A DNA stretch of 64,000 nucleotides from Microbacterium sp. TPD7012 (GTDB lineage: Bacteria; Actinomycetota; Actinomycetes; Actinomycetales; Microbacteriaceae): the NCBI RefSeq assembly GCF_003075395.1, contig NZ_QDFV01000007.1, positions 622 through 64,621 on the forward strand, read 5' to 3'. Below the pieces are notes generated by a model, which worked only from the letters and a program-made list of their open reading frames with translations, was not told where the DNA came from and did not search any database. Position numbers and translations under genes: made by a program. Below are positions 19,723-27,685 of this stretch, piece by piece; positions within the stretch are counted from its first letter, which is position 1, and each line of letters starts with the position of its first letter.

Positions 19723-20847
19723 GCGCGTCGCGTCGCGCCTGTCCTTCCAGCGACGCATCCGACGCTCGACGGGGCGTTCCACGAACGCGTGCAGCGCCCA
19801 CGCGGCCACGATGCACACCGCGAGCAGCACGACGTACCAGATCAGGTTCGTCCACGACGGCGGCTGGAGGCCGAAGATCCGCAGGGCCGTGTAGATCACC
19901 GTCGCGTGGATCAGGTAGAACGCGAACGACCACTCACCCAGCTTCACCTGGAGACGGGTGTCGAAGAAGACGCGGCGGCCGTTCAGGGACGCGGACGCGA
20001 GGGCGACGATCGCGATCGCGCAGCCGACGGTGAACAGCTCGTTGGCGAAGGTGCCGACGTACCCGATCAGCGGGACGACTCCGTTCAGGCGGCTGCTGAG
20101 GAGGATCGCCAGGATCGCCACCGCCATCGCGCCGACGCCGACGAACGGGTGGATGCGCGGACGCCAGCCGTTGCGCATGGCCCACGCGAGCGCCATGCCC
20201 AGCACGAACTCGGGAAGCCTCTGGACCGGCAGCGGCACCAGCGGCAGCCAGGAGTCGGGGGCCAGGGCGACGCCGGCGCGGTACACGAACGCGTAGAGCA
20301 CGACACCCGCCGCCAGCAGGAGCGCTCCCCGCTTCGCCATCGGGACGAGCACGCGCGAGATCCACGGGTGCAGGGCGTAGAAGAACGCCTCGCAGGTCAG
20401 AGTCCATGCCGCCGGGTTCCCGGAGAAGAGGATCATCGGATTCGACCACCAGGCCTGCAGCAGCACGACCGAGAGCGCGAGGATGCCGAGATCAAACGGC
20501 TTGAGGAAGCTGCCCTCCGGGATGGCGGCGAAGGTGTAGAACACCGGGATCGCGAGGATCAGAGCCACCATGTGCGAGGGCCAGATCCGGGCGAAGCGCC
20601 GCCAGTAGAAGGTCGAGTTCGACACCGCGGGGCGCGCCGACCACGTGAGCACGAAGCCGGATAGCACGAAGAAGAACGTGACTCCGAAGTAGCCGTAGGA
20701 GAACACCTGCGCCAGCAGCCCCGGGACCGGTGCGAAGACGAGCATGTGATAGAAGAACACCAGGAAAGCCGCCCACCACCGGAGCCCGGTCAATGCGTCG
20801 AGTCGCTGCGTCGGCTCGGCGAGGACGTTTCGGGAGGGCAGCGACAT
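19699..20847 (-). CDS. Membrane acyltransferase-3 family protein (OafA-like, no SGNH domain)
   Basis: Integral membrane acyltransferase of 382 residues that probably O-acetylates a surface glycan. The start at ATG 20847 gives MSLPSRNVLAEPTQRLDALTGLRWWAAFLVFFYHM, with the family His after a hydrophobic run; GYFGVTFFFVLSGFVLTWSAR and FYWRRFARIWP are conserved, and about ten membrane segments follow. The protein ends shortly after VERPVERRMRRW, so it lacks the extracytoplasmic SGNH domain present in the acyltransferase at 1.5 kb. The frame extends further upstream but would run antisense through the divergent GT2 gene. The 88 bases up to 20935 form a divergent promoter region. Confidence 0.88.
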   Translation of the reverse strand: MSLPSRNVLAEPTQRLDALTGLRWWAAFLVFFYHMLVFAPVPGLLAQVFSYGYFGVTFFFVLSGFVLTWSARPAVSNSTFYWRRFARIWPSHMVALILAIPVFYTFAAIPEGSFLKPFDLGILALSVVLLQAWWSNPMILFSGNPAAWTLTCEAFFYALHPWISRVLVPMAKRGALLLAAGVVLYAFVYRAGVALAPDSWLPLVPLPVQRLPEFVLGMALAWAMRNGWRPRIHPFVGVGAMAVAILAILLSSRLNGVVPLIGYVGTFANELFTVGCAIAIVALASASLNGRRVFFDTRLQVKLGEWSFAFYLIHATVIYTALRIFGLQPPSWTNLIWYVVLLAVCIVAAWALHAFVERPVERRMRRWKDRRDATRSVPVGAA

Positions 20848-20922
20848 CTCGTCTCGGTTCCGGTATCGGGGGCGGTCGATAGTCCAGGATACCCGGCGCC
20901 TCGCCCGGACCCCGCCGCCCCG

Positions 20923-20928
20923 TAGAAT
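20923..20928 (+). promoter_or_regulatory. Putative -10 element of GT2 gene
   Basis: TAGAAT, seven bases before the ATG at 20936, within a GC-rich stretch and without a ribosome-binding site. Fits a leaderless transcript. Confidence 0.55.
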
Positions 20929-20935
20929 TCCAGTG

Positions 20936-22018
20936 ATGAGCACCCCGCAGATCGACGTCGTCATTCCCGTGCACTCCGCCACCCGTCCCGTGGATCGCGC
21001 GGTGCGGTCCGTCCTCGACGGGACGAGCGCGGACGTGCGCGTCAACGTCGTGGCGCACAACATCGACCCGGCCGTGATCGCGTCGAACCTGGGCACGCTG
21101 CTGTCGGACGCCCGCGTGCGCCTGCTCCCGTTCGAGGACGGCATCCGCTCCCCTGCGGGGCCCATGAACCACGGCATCGATCAGGCGACCGCCCCCTTCC
21201 TCTCCGTGATGGGATCGGACGACGAACTCGCTCCTGGGGCCATCGACTCGTGGCTGCGCCTGCAGGCGGAGACCGGTGCGACGACGGTTCTCGCGCGCAT
21301 CCGCATCGTCGGGCGCGGAAGCGATCCGTATCCTCCGGTGCGCAACGGTCGGCGTCAGCGGGAACTCGACGCCAGGAAGGATCGGCTGACCTACCGCTCC
21401 GCGCCGCTCGGCGTTGTCGACCGGCAGCGGTTCGCCGACCTCCGCTTCACCGAAGGACTGCCGTCCGGCGAGGACCTCGCCTACACCGCCACGCTCTGGT
21501 TCACCGGTCAGCACATCGCCTATGACATGACGGGGCCCGCCTACCTCGTGCACGATGACGCCGACGACCGGGTCACCTTCTCGAGCAGAGACGTCGCCGC
21601 GGACTTCGCGTTCCTCGACGCCATCGAGACCGCCCCCTGGTATCCCCGCCTCCGTCGCGCCGAGCGCCGGGCACTCGCGATCAAGATCCTGCGGGTGCAC
21701 CTGTTCGATGCGATCCTCGCGCGCGCGAACGCGCCGGAAGGACTCGGCGCGCACCGGCTCGACCTGATCGCCGTGATCGAGCGCCTGGAGCGGATGGCAC
21801 CCGGAGTGCTGCGTCTCCTCGCGAGGGTCGACCGCCAGGTGATCGACGAGCTCCAGGTGAACGAGCCGGAGAAGGCGCGGATCCTCCACCTCCTCGACGC
21901 GCGGTGGAACTATCGCACGATCGGCGCGCTCACGCCCAGGAATCCGTTCCTCGCGCTGCACGGGCAGGCGCCGTTCCGCACCCTGTTCGCGGGGCTGCGC
22001 TCGATGAGCGCAGCCTGA
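20936..22018 (+). CDS. Glycosyltransferase family 2 protein
   Basis: GT-A transferase of 360 residues. QIDVVIPVHSATRPVDRAVRSVLDG is the nucleotide-binding start, LSVMGSDDELAPGAIDSWL contains the D-D-E metal-binding stretch equivalent to DxD, and LPSGEDLAYTATLWF carries the ED acid/base region. No membrane segment is evident. ATG 20936 is preferred; a GTG one codon earlier is possible. It converges with the flippase gene with only 24 bases between stops. It probably builds the repeat unit of the glycan together with the surrounding enzymes. Confidence 0.85.
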   Translation: MSTPQIDVVIPVHSATRPVDRAVRSVLDGTSADVRVNVVAHNIDPAVIASNLGTLLSDARVRLLPFEDGIRSPAGPMNHGIDQATAPFLSVMGSDDELAPGAIDSWLRLQAETGATTVLARIRIVGRGSDPYPPVRNGRRQRELDARKDRLTYRSAPLGVVDRQRFADLRFTEGLPSGEDLAYTATLWFTGQHIAYDMTGPAYLVHDDADDRVTFSSRDVAADFAFLDAIETAPWYPRLRRAERRALAIKILRVHLFDAILARANAPEGLGAHRLDLIAVIERLERMAPGVLRLLARVDRQVIDELQVNEPEKARILHLLDARWNYRTIGALTPRNPFLALHGQAPFRTLFAGLRSMSAA

Positions 22019-22042
22019 CCGCAGTCCCCGACCCGATTCGAC

Positions 22043-23836
22043 TCAGTCGAGGTCTCGGGCGAGCCCGGCGAGCACGACCTGCTCGGCGAAGTCCGGAAGC
22101 ATCGAGGCCACCTCCAGGAACGTGCCGGAGGCGGCGATCACGCCCTCGTCGACGTAGCAGATCCGGTCGTAGTCCTTGATCGTCGAGAGGCGGTGCGCCA
22201 CCGAGATCAGCGTGACCTCACCCTGCAGCGCGCGGATCGACTTCGTGACCTCGTCCTCGGTCTTGGTGTCGAGCGAGCTGGTCGCCTCGTCGAGCACGAG
22301 CACGAGAGGATCGGTGTAGAGCGCGCGTGCGATGCCGAGGCGCTGCTGCTGACCGCCGGACAGCGATACGCCGCGCTCCCCGATGCGCTCGTGCATGCCG
22401 CCGGGCCGAGAGCGGATCAGCGGTCCGAGCTGTGCGCGCTCCAGCGCGTTGAGAACCCTTTCCTCGTCGACTTCCTCGGTCCAGGTGAGAGCGACGTTCT
22501 GCGCGATGCTGCCGTCGAACAGCGCGACGCGCTGCGGGACGTAGCCGACGCGGCCGCGCCACTGCTTGAGCACCGATCTGAGCGGCGCGCCGTCGATCGA
22601 GATCTCTCCTCGGGAGGCCTGGCTCAGGCCGAGCAGCAGGTCGATCAGCGTGGACTTGCCGGCTCCAGACGGCCCGACGATTCCGAGCGAGCTGCCGAGC
22701 GGGATGTCGAGGGACATTCCGCGGATGACGTCCTCGGTGGCGCCCGGGTAGCGGAATCGCACATCGTCGAGACGGAGCTCCCGCGGGTTCTCCGAGAGGA
22801 TCGCGGTGTCCGCCGGGGTCGTGGAGGTCTCCATGTCCTTCTCGGCCGACATGAGGTCGCCGATGACATCGAGAGCCGAGGGCGTGCTCGCCACCGCCTG
22901 CACGATGCCGCCCTGGATGCCCGTGATCGCCGGGATCAGCCGGAATCCGGTGGCGGCGAACAGCGCGACGGACGACAGCGCGGCCGTGAGGCCGCCCTGC
23001 CAGAACGAGAACCCGCCGATGAGGATGACACCGCCGATCAGCGCGGCCTCGAACGCGAAGCCGGGGATGATGCCGAGGAACGAGCCGTTGGCCCGCGCAC
23101 GCACAGACCGGCTGCGGTTCGCCGTGACGAGGTCGGAGACCTCGGAAAGACGGTTGCGGAGGCTCAGCTCCTTGAGCGCCTCGATCATCTCCGTCATCAG
23201 GATGGCGACCCGGTAGCTGTACGTGAGGTTGACCTGCGCGGCCTCGAGCGACCGCTTGGTGACGACCTGGTGCACGATGAGCGCCACGAGCCCCAGGTAG
23301 CCGAAGGCGATGATGGCCGTCCAGGGGTCGGCCACGAGAAGCACTGCGATGATCAGCACGAACGTGAAGATCATGCTCGGAACGCGCATCAGCGGCAGCA
23401 GGAACCCCGCCATCGTGTTGGCGATGCCGGCATCCGCGATGCGGGTGATCTCGGCGACGGAGCGCTTCGAGCGCTCCTCCCAGCTCGAGTTGATGTACGC
23501 GTTGAACATCCGATCGCCGATCTCCAGCTCGTACTGGGCGAAACGGCGCGTGGCGAACCAGTGCAGCGTGACAGAGAGCACGGACTTGAGGATGATCAGG
23601 ACGCAGGCCGCGAGAGCGAGCAGCGGCATCATCTCGGCCGACACCTCGCCGATGATGGGCAGCGACAGGGTTCCGCCCGAGAGAGCGGGACCGATGATGA
23701 GCGCCAGCAGCGACATCGCGATGACGTCGAGTGCGGTGATCACGGTCGTCGCGACCATGTAGCCGGCGAAGTAACGCCGTGCGCCTTCGGGCAGCAGCGG
23801 AAGGAGGTCCTTCAGGACCGGCCAGATTCTCTTCAT
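22043..23836 (-). CDS. ABC transporter with fused membrane and ATPase domains, PglK-like lipid-oligosaccharide flippase
   Basis: 597-residue half-transporter. Residues about 20-320 hold six membrane segments; the nucleotide-binding domain has Walker A GPSGAGKS (388-395), signature LSGGQQQR (492-499) and Walker B VLVLDEATS (about 512-520), plus the H-loop VAHRLSTI. Overall design and the LPLLPEGARRYFAGYM opening resemble PglK/MsbA-type flippases that move undecaprenyl-diphosphate oligosaccharides across the membrane. It is the last gene of the operon for the 3-acetamido-uronic acid precursor, 12 bases after the oxidoreductase gene, which supports a role in translocating lipid-linked repeat units rather than drug export. 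Confidence 0.85.
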   Translation of the reverse strand: MKRIWPVLKDLLPLLPEGARRYFAGYMVATTVITALDVIAMSLLALIIGPALSGGTLSLPIIGEVSAEMMPLLALAACVLIILKSVLSVTLHWFATRRFAQYELEIGDRMFNAYINSSWEERSKRSVAEITRIADAGIANTMAGFLLPLMRVPSMIFTFVLIIAVLLVADPWTAIIAFGYLGLVALIVHQVVTKRSLEAAQVNLTYSYRVAILMTEMIEALKELSLRNRLSEVSDLVTANRSRSVRARANGSFLGIIPGFAFEAALIGGVILIGGFSFWQGGLTAALSSVALFAATGFRLIPAITGIQGGIVQAVASTPSALDVIGDLMSAEKDMETSTTPADTAILSENPRELRLDDVRFRYPGATEDVIRGMSLDIPLGSSLGIVGPSGAGKSTLIDLLLGLSQASRGEISIDGAPLRSVLKQWRGRVGYVPQRVALFDGSIAQNVALTWTEEVDEERVLNALERAQLGPLIRSRPGGMHERIGERGVSLSGGQQQRLGIARALYTDPLVLVLDEATSSLDTKTEDEVTKSIRALQGEVTLISVAHRLSTIKDYDRICYVDEGVIAASGTFLEVASMLPDFAEQVVLAGLARDLD

Positions 23837-23848
23837 ACGCTCCGCTGC

Positions 23849-24835
23849 TCAGAAAGTGGTCGACACGCCGGTGGCGGCCGAGGTGACCGCACCCTCGACG
23901 ACGGCGAGGGTGTGCAGACCCTGCTCCATCGTCACGAGGTCGCTCGGCTTGCCCAGGACGGCATCGCGGAACGCCTCGTGCTCCACCTTGAGCGGCTCGC
24001 GCTTCGCGTAGGAGTAACGGGTGATGTCCCCCTCCGAGACGCCGCGGAACGACGAGATCGAGTCCCACTCGAGCGGGATCGTGCCGTTGGCGTAGAAGGT
24101 GAGGTCGCCGGTCGCGGTGTCCGCGATGAACGTGCCGCGTTCGCCGGTGACGACGGTGACGCGCTCCTTCATCGGCGAGAGCCAGTTGACGAGGTGGTTC
24201 ACGATCACACCGTTCGCCAGGCGACCGGTGACGGTGATCATGTCCTCGAACTCGCGGCCGCTGCGGTGCGCCGTCTGCGCGAACACGGTCCGGTACTCGC
24301 TCTGGGCGACCCAGCTGGTCAGGTCGATGTCGTGGGAGGCCAAGTCCTTGGCGACGCCGACATCGGCGATGCGCGCGGGGAACGTGCTCTGACGACGAGT
24401 GGCGATCTGGAACACGTCTCCGAGCTCACCCGCCTCCAGGCGGCGGCGCATCTCCTGCAGAGCGGGGTTGAAGCGCTCGACGTGACCGACGGCGCCGATG
24501 AGGCCCCGTGATGCGAAGGCATCGGTCATCCGACGCCCCGCCTCGACGTTGTGGGCGATCGGCTTCTCGACGAGCGTGTGCACGCCGGCCTCGGCCAGCT
24601 TGAGCGCCGCGTCCTCGTGGAAGCGGGTCGGCACGGCGACCACGGCGATGTCGATTCCGGCCGCGATGAGCGCGTCGATGTCGGGGAGGACCTCGAGTCC
24701 GCCGGCGACACCGTGGGGGTCTCCCCCGGGATCGGCGATGGCGACGAGGTCGACGCCGTCGACGTCGCGCAGCACGCGGGCGTGGTGGCGACCCATCATC
24801 CCGACGCCGAGAAGGCCGGCACGCAGATCGGCCAT
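23849..24835 (-). CDS. Gfo/Idh/MocA oxidoreductase, WbpB/WlbA-like
   Basis: NAD-dependent oxidoreductase of 328 residues. N-terminal Rossmann motif GLLGVGMMGRHHARVL; catalytic-lysine motif E90-K91-P92; and KDLASHDIDL, where D and H match the substrate-site residues of the family. In the UDP-GlcNAc3NAcA pathway, WbpB/WlbA oxidises C3 of UDP-GlcNAcA to a 3-keto sugar for the aminotransferase. That aminotransferase and the acetyltransferase are directly upstream, sharing a TGATG overlap. By itself the family is broad, so the specific reaction rests on context. Confidence 0.88.
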   Translation of the reverse strand: MADLRAGLLGVGMMGRHHARVLRDVDGVDLVAIADPGGDPHGVAGGLEVLPDIDALIAAGIDIAVVAVPTRFHEDAALKLAEAGVHTLVEKPIAHNVEAGRRMTDAFASRGLIGAVGHVERFNPALQEMRRRLEAGELGDVFQIATRRQSTFPARIADVGVAKDLASHDIDLTSWVAQSEYRTVFAQTAHRSGREFEDMITVTGRLANGVIVNHLVNWLSPMKERVTVVTGERGTFIADTATGDLTFYANGTIPLEWDSISSFRGVSEGDITRYSYAKREPLKVEHEAFRDAVLGKPSDLVTMEQGLHTLAVVEGAVTSAATGVSTTF

Positions 24836-25932
24836 CAGGCGCCCGCTCCTGCGACGGTGTTGACGGCGGCGACGATGCGCTCGAGGTCGTCCTGGCTCAG
24901 CGACGGGTGCACGGGCAGCGACGCGACCTCGCGGGCCGCGCGCTCGGTCTCCGGCAGGTCGAGGCCCGGAGCGAAGTGCGTCAACGAGGGCAGACGGTGG
25001 TTCGGGATCGGGTAGTAGACACCGGCGCCCACGTTGTGCTCGCTCTTGAGCGCGGCGACGAAGCCGTCGCGGTCCTCGGGGACGCGGATCGTGTACTGGT
25101 GGTACACGTGCACGGCGCCGTCGGCGACGGGCGGCACGATGACGCCCTGGAGGTTCGCGTCGAGGAACGCCGCGTTCGCCTGACGGGTCTTCGTCCAGGC
25201 GTCGACCTTCGTGAGCTGCACGCGACCGATCGCCGCGTGGATGTCGGTCATGCGGGCGTTGAAGCCGATGACCTCGTTCTCGTACTGTCGCTCCATGCCC
25301 TGGTTGCGCAGCAGCTTGACCTGGCGGGCGATCTCGTCGGTCGCCGTCGTGACCATGCCGCCTTCGCCGCTGGTCATGTTCTTCGTCGGGTAGAGGCTGA
25401 ACATCGCGAACTCGCCGAACGAGCCGACCGGGCGGCCGTCGAGCGATGCGCCGTGCGCCTGGGCCGCGTCCTCGTAGAGGGCGATGCCGCGCTCGGCGGC
25501 GAGCTTCTCGAGCTCGCGCATGCGTGCGGGGTGGCCGTACAGGTGCACGGGCAGGATGCCCTTGGTCTTCGGGGTGATCGCCGCGGCGACGGCCTCGGGG
25601 TCGAGCGTGAACGTGTCGGGCTCGATGTCGACGAAGACCGGGGTCCCCCCGGTGAGCGCGACGGAGTTGCCCGTCGCGGCGAAGGTGAAGGAGGGCACGA
25701 TGACCTCGTCGCCCGCGCCGACGCCGGCGGCGAGCAGACCGAGGTGGAGACCCGCCGTGCCGGAGTTCACCGCGACGGAGGGGCGCCCCGGCACGAAGTG
25801 CGCCGAGAACTCGCTCTCGAACGCCGCGACCTCGGGCCCCTGAGCGATCATGCCGCTGCGCATCACGCGATCGACAGCAGCGCGCTCTTCATCTCCGATG
25901 ATCGGCTTTGCGGGGGGAATGAACTCGCTCAC
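24835..25932 (-). CDS. DegT/DnrJ/EryC1/StrS aminotransferase, WbpE/WlbC-like
   Basis: PLP aminotransferase of 365 residues, expected to aminate the 3-keto sugar from the adjacent oxidoreductase to UDP-2-acetamido-3-amino-2,3-dideoxy-glucuronic acid. Marks: IPPAKPIIGDEERAAV, NSGTAGLHLGLLAAGVGAGDEVIVPSFTF, EDAAQAHGASLDG, Schiff-base lysine K184 in FSLYPTKNMTSGEGGM, and NARMTDIHAAIGRVQL. The GTG start overlaps the stop of the acetyltransferase gene (GTGA). It belongs to a different subgroup from the aminotransferase at 7.7 kb: its lysine motif reads YPTKNM where the other reads HPRKII, matching the split into 3-amino and 4-amino enzymes. Confidence 0.92.
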   Translation of the reverse strand: MSEFIPPAKPIIGDEERAAVDRVMRSGMIAQGPEVAAFESEFSAHFVPGRPSVAVNSGTAGLHLGLLAAGVGAGDEVIVPSFTFAATGNSVALTGGTPVFVDIEPDTFTLDPEAVAAAITPKTKGILPVHLYGHPARMRELEKLAAERGIALYEDAAQAHGASLDGRPVGSFGEFAMFSLYPTKNMTSGEGGMVTTATDEIARQVKLLRNQGMERQYENEVIGFNARMTDIHAAIGRVQLTKVDAWTKTRQANAAFLDANLQGVIVPPVADGAVHVYHQYTIRVPEDRDGFVAALKSEHNVGAGVYYPIPNHRLPSLTHFAPGLDLPETERAAREVASLPVHPSLSQDDLERIVAAVNTVAGAGA

Positions 25933-26540
25933 ACGGTCTCCTTGATCAGTGTTCCGTCAGTCTCGATGTAGTGCGCACCCGTGGAGGGGCACACCCAGGT
26001 CTTCTCGTCCTCGCCGGCGACGAGGGGGACGCCGGACTCTCCCACCCAGCCGATGCGGCGGGCGGGGACGCCCGCGACGAGGGCGTAGGCCGGCACGTCC
26101 TTGACGACCACGGCGCCGGCGGCGACGGTGGCCCAGGCGCCGATGGTCACGGGGGCGACGCAGATCGCACGGGCGCCGATGGCCGCGCCGCGCTCGATCG
26201 TCACGCCGACCGGCTCCCAGTCGTGCGCGCTCTTGATCGTGCCGTCGGCGTTGATCGCCCGCGGGTACGTGTCATTGGTCAGCACGACGGCCGGTCCGAT
26301 GAAGACGCCGTCGCCGAGCTTCGCCGGCTCGTAGACGAGGGCGTAGTTCTGCACCTTGCAGTTGTCGCCCATGATCACGCCGGTGCCGATGTAGGCCCCG
26401 CGACCGACGATGCAGTTCTCTCCGAGCTGCGCGTCCTCGCGCACCTGTGCCAGATGCCAGATGGAGCTTCCTGCACCGATCTTCGCCTCAGGGGACACAT
26501 CGGCCGAATCGACGATCCGGACATCGGTCGGTGAGGGCAT
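25929..26540 (-). CDS. UDP-2-acetamido-3-amino-2,3-dideoxy-glucuronate N-acetyltransferase, WbpD/WlbB-like
   Basis: Left-handed beta-helix acetyltransferase of 203 residues. VDSADVSPEAKIGAGSSIWHLAQVREDAQLG is a very characteristic WbpD opening (IWHFxxVxxxAxIG); further hexapeptides are NCIVGRGAYIGTGV, MGDNCKVQNYALVYEPAKLGDGVFIGP, and FIGPAVVLTNDTYPRA, a near-invariant stretch of this subfamily. It would add the 3-acetyl group from acetyl-CoA. I start it at ATG 26540, seven bases after GAGGAG; an ATG 13 codons upstream (26579) has no comparable site. First gene of the operon acetyltransferase, aminotransferase, oxidoreductase, flippase. The C-terminal tail WVCPSTGAHY with one Cys extends past the helix. 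Confidence 0.92.
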   Translation of the reverse strand: MPSPTDVRIVDSADVSPEAKIGAGSSIWHLAQVREDAQLGENCIVGRGAYIGTGVIMGDNCKVQNYALVYEPAKLGDGVFIGPAVVLTNDTYPRAINADGTIKSAHDWEPVGVTIERGAAIGARAICVAPVTIGAWATVAAGAVVVKDVPAYALVAGVPARRIGWVGESGVPLVAGEDEKTWVCPSTGAHYIETDGTLIKETV

Positions 26541-26619
26541 ACGGGTTCTCCTCGTACGTGTTGAAGGGGACTCGGTCATCCTATCTGTTCACCCAGTCGT
26601 TTCCTGAGAGGATAGGAGG

Positions 26620-27306
26620 GTGATCAACCCAGTCAGCCCCGATCCGCATACCTGGGTCGTCGTCCCGCTGTTCAACGAGGCGACCGTCATCTCGGGGGTG
26701 ATCGCGACGCTTCTCCCCCATTTCCCGAACGTCGTGTGCATCGACGACGGCTCCACCGACGGCTCCCTCGAGGAGGCGCGCGCGGCCGGTGCCCACATCG
26801 TGGAGCACCCGATCAACCTCGGTCAGGGCGCCGCACTGCAGACGGGCATCGACTACTCGCTCTCGCAGCCCGGATGCGAGTACATCGTGACCTTCGACGC
26901 CGACGGCCAGCACCGCGTCGACGATGCGATCGCCATGGTCGCCGCGGCTCGCGAGACCGGTGCGGCGATCGTCTTCGGCTCCCGGTTCCTCGACGACCGC
27001 ACGAACCCCGGCTGGATGAAGCGCGTCATCCTCAAGACCGCGGTCTGGGTGACGAACCTCACCACCAGCGTCAAGCTCACCGACGCGCACAACGGTCTGC
27101 GGGTCATCCGCGCCGACGCCGCGAGCCGGATCTCGCTGAAGCAGGACCGGATGGCTCATGCCACCGAGATCGTGCTGCAGCTCGGACACACCGGACTCCC
27201 GTGGATCGAGCATCCGGTCGAGCTCCTGTACACCGACTACTCGAAGTCGAAGGGTCAGTCGGTGCTCAACTCCGTCAACATCCTCGTCGACCTGATCGTG
27301 AGGTAA
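26620..27306 (+). CDS. GT2 polyprenyl-phosphate glycosyltransferase (dolichyl-phosphate mannose synthase-like)
   Basis: Transferase of 228 residues that moves a sugar from a nucleotide donor to polyprenyl phosphate on the cytoplasmic side. WVVVPLFNEATVISGVIATLL, IDDGSTDGS, INLGQGAALQTGIDYS, TFDADGQHRVDDA with the DxD-type metal site, and FGSRFLDDRTNPGWMKRV are clear DPM1-like motifs. It ends without membrane segments, and the next gene encodes a small DUF2304 membrane protein, a usual companion of such enzymes. The GTG start directly abuts AGGAGG, too close for a normal ribosome-binding site; GAGGAT ends six bases before it, so the message may be leaderless. Confidence 0.88.
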   Translation: MINPVSPDPHTWVVVPLFNEATVISGVIATLLPHFPNVVCIDDGSTDGSLEEARAAGAHIVEHPINLGQGAALQTGIDYSLSQPGCEYIVTFDADGQHRVDDAIAMVAAARETGAAIVFGSRFLDDRTNPGWMKRVILKTAVWVTNLTTSVKLTDAHNGLRVIRADAASRISLKQDRMAHATEIVLQLGHTGLPWIEHPVELLYTDYSKSKGQSVLNSVNILVDLIVR

Positions 27307-27310
27307 CGCC

Positions 27311-27685
27311 ATGTGGATCCAGATCGTCCTCATCGTCGGCGTCGTCGCCATCGGCGCCGTCTTCATGCGTCGCACCGGCGCCGACAGCCATCTCGCCATC
27401 CGCCGCCTGCTCTTCGGCGTGTTCGTGCTCGTCGCGATCGTGTCGATCCTGTTCCCGCAGTGGCTGACGTGGGTCGCCAACCTCGTCGGGGTCGGCCGCG
27501 GCACCGACCTGCTGCTCTACGCCCTTGTGCTGATGTTCCTGGTGTTCGTCTACACGCAGTCGCGTCGGAACGCCGCCCAGCAGCGTCGACTCACGCTGCT
27601 GGCGCGCAAGCTTGCCCTGCTCCAGGCGTCGAGCCCGTCGGAGCAGCCCGACGAGTCGGATGCCGGGCAGCCGGAGAGCCGCTAG
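27311..27685 (+). CDS. DUF2304 family membrane protein
   Basis: Small membrane protein of 124 residues with three hydrophobic segments (WIQIVLIVGVVAIGAVFM, LLFGVFVLVAIVSILFP, LLLYALVLMFLVFVY), an RRTGADSHLAIRR loop and a basic/acidic C-terminal tail starting TQSRRNAAQQ. DUF2304 proteins regularly follow DPM1-like transferases, as here four bases downstream, and probably anchor or assist them at the membrane. Its TAG stop shares bases with the stop of the convergent gene, so no terminator fits between. Confidence 0.85.
   Translation: MWIQIVLIVGVVAIGAVFMRRTGADSHLAIRRLLFGVFVLVAIVSILFPQWLTWVANLVGVGRGTDLLLYALVLMFLVFVYTQSRRNAAQQRRLTLLARKLALLQASSPSEQPDESDAGQPESR

Noticed and set aside
22193..24511. 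Plus-strand reading frame of 772 codons
   Set aside because: Runs opposite the flippase and oxidoreductase genes and has no domain signature.
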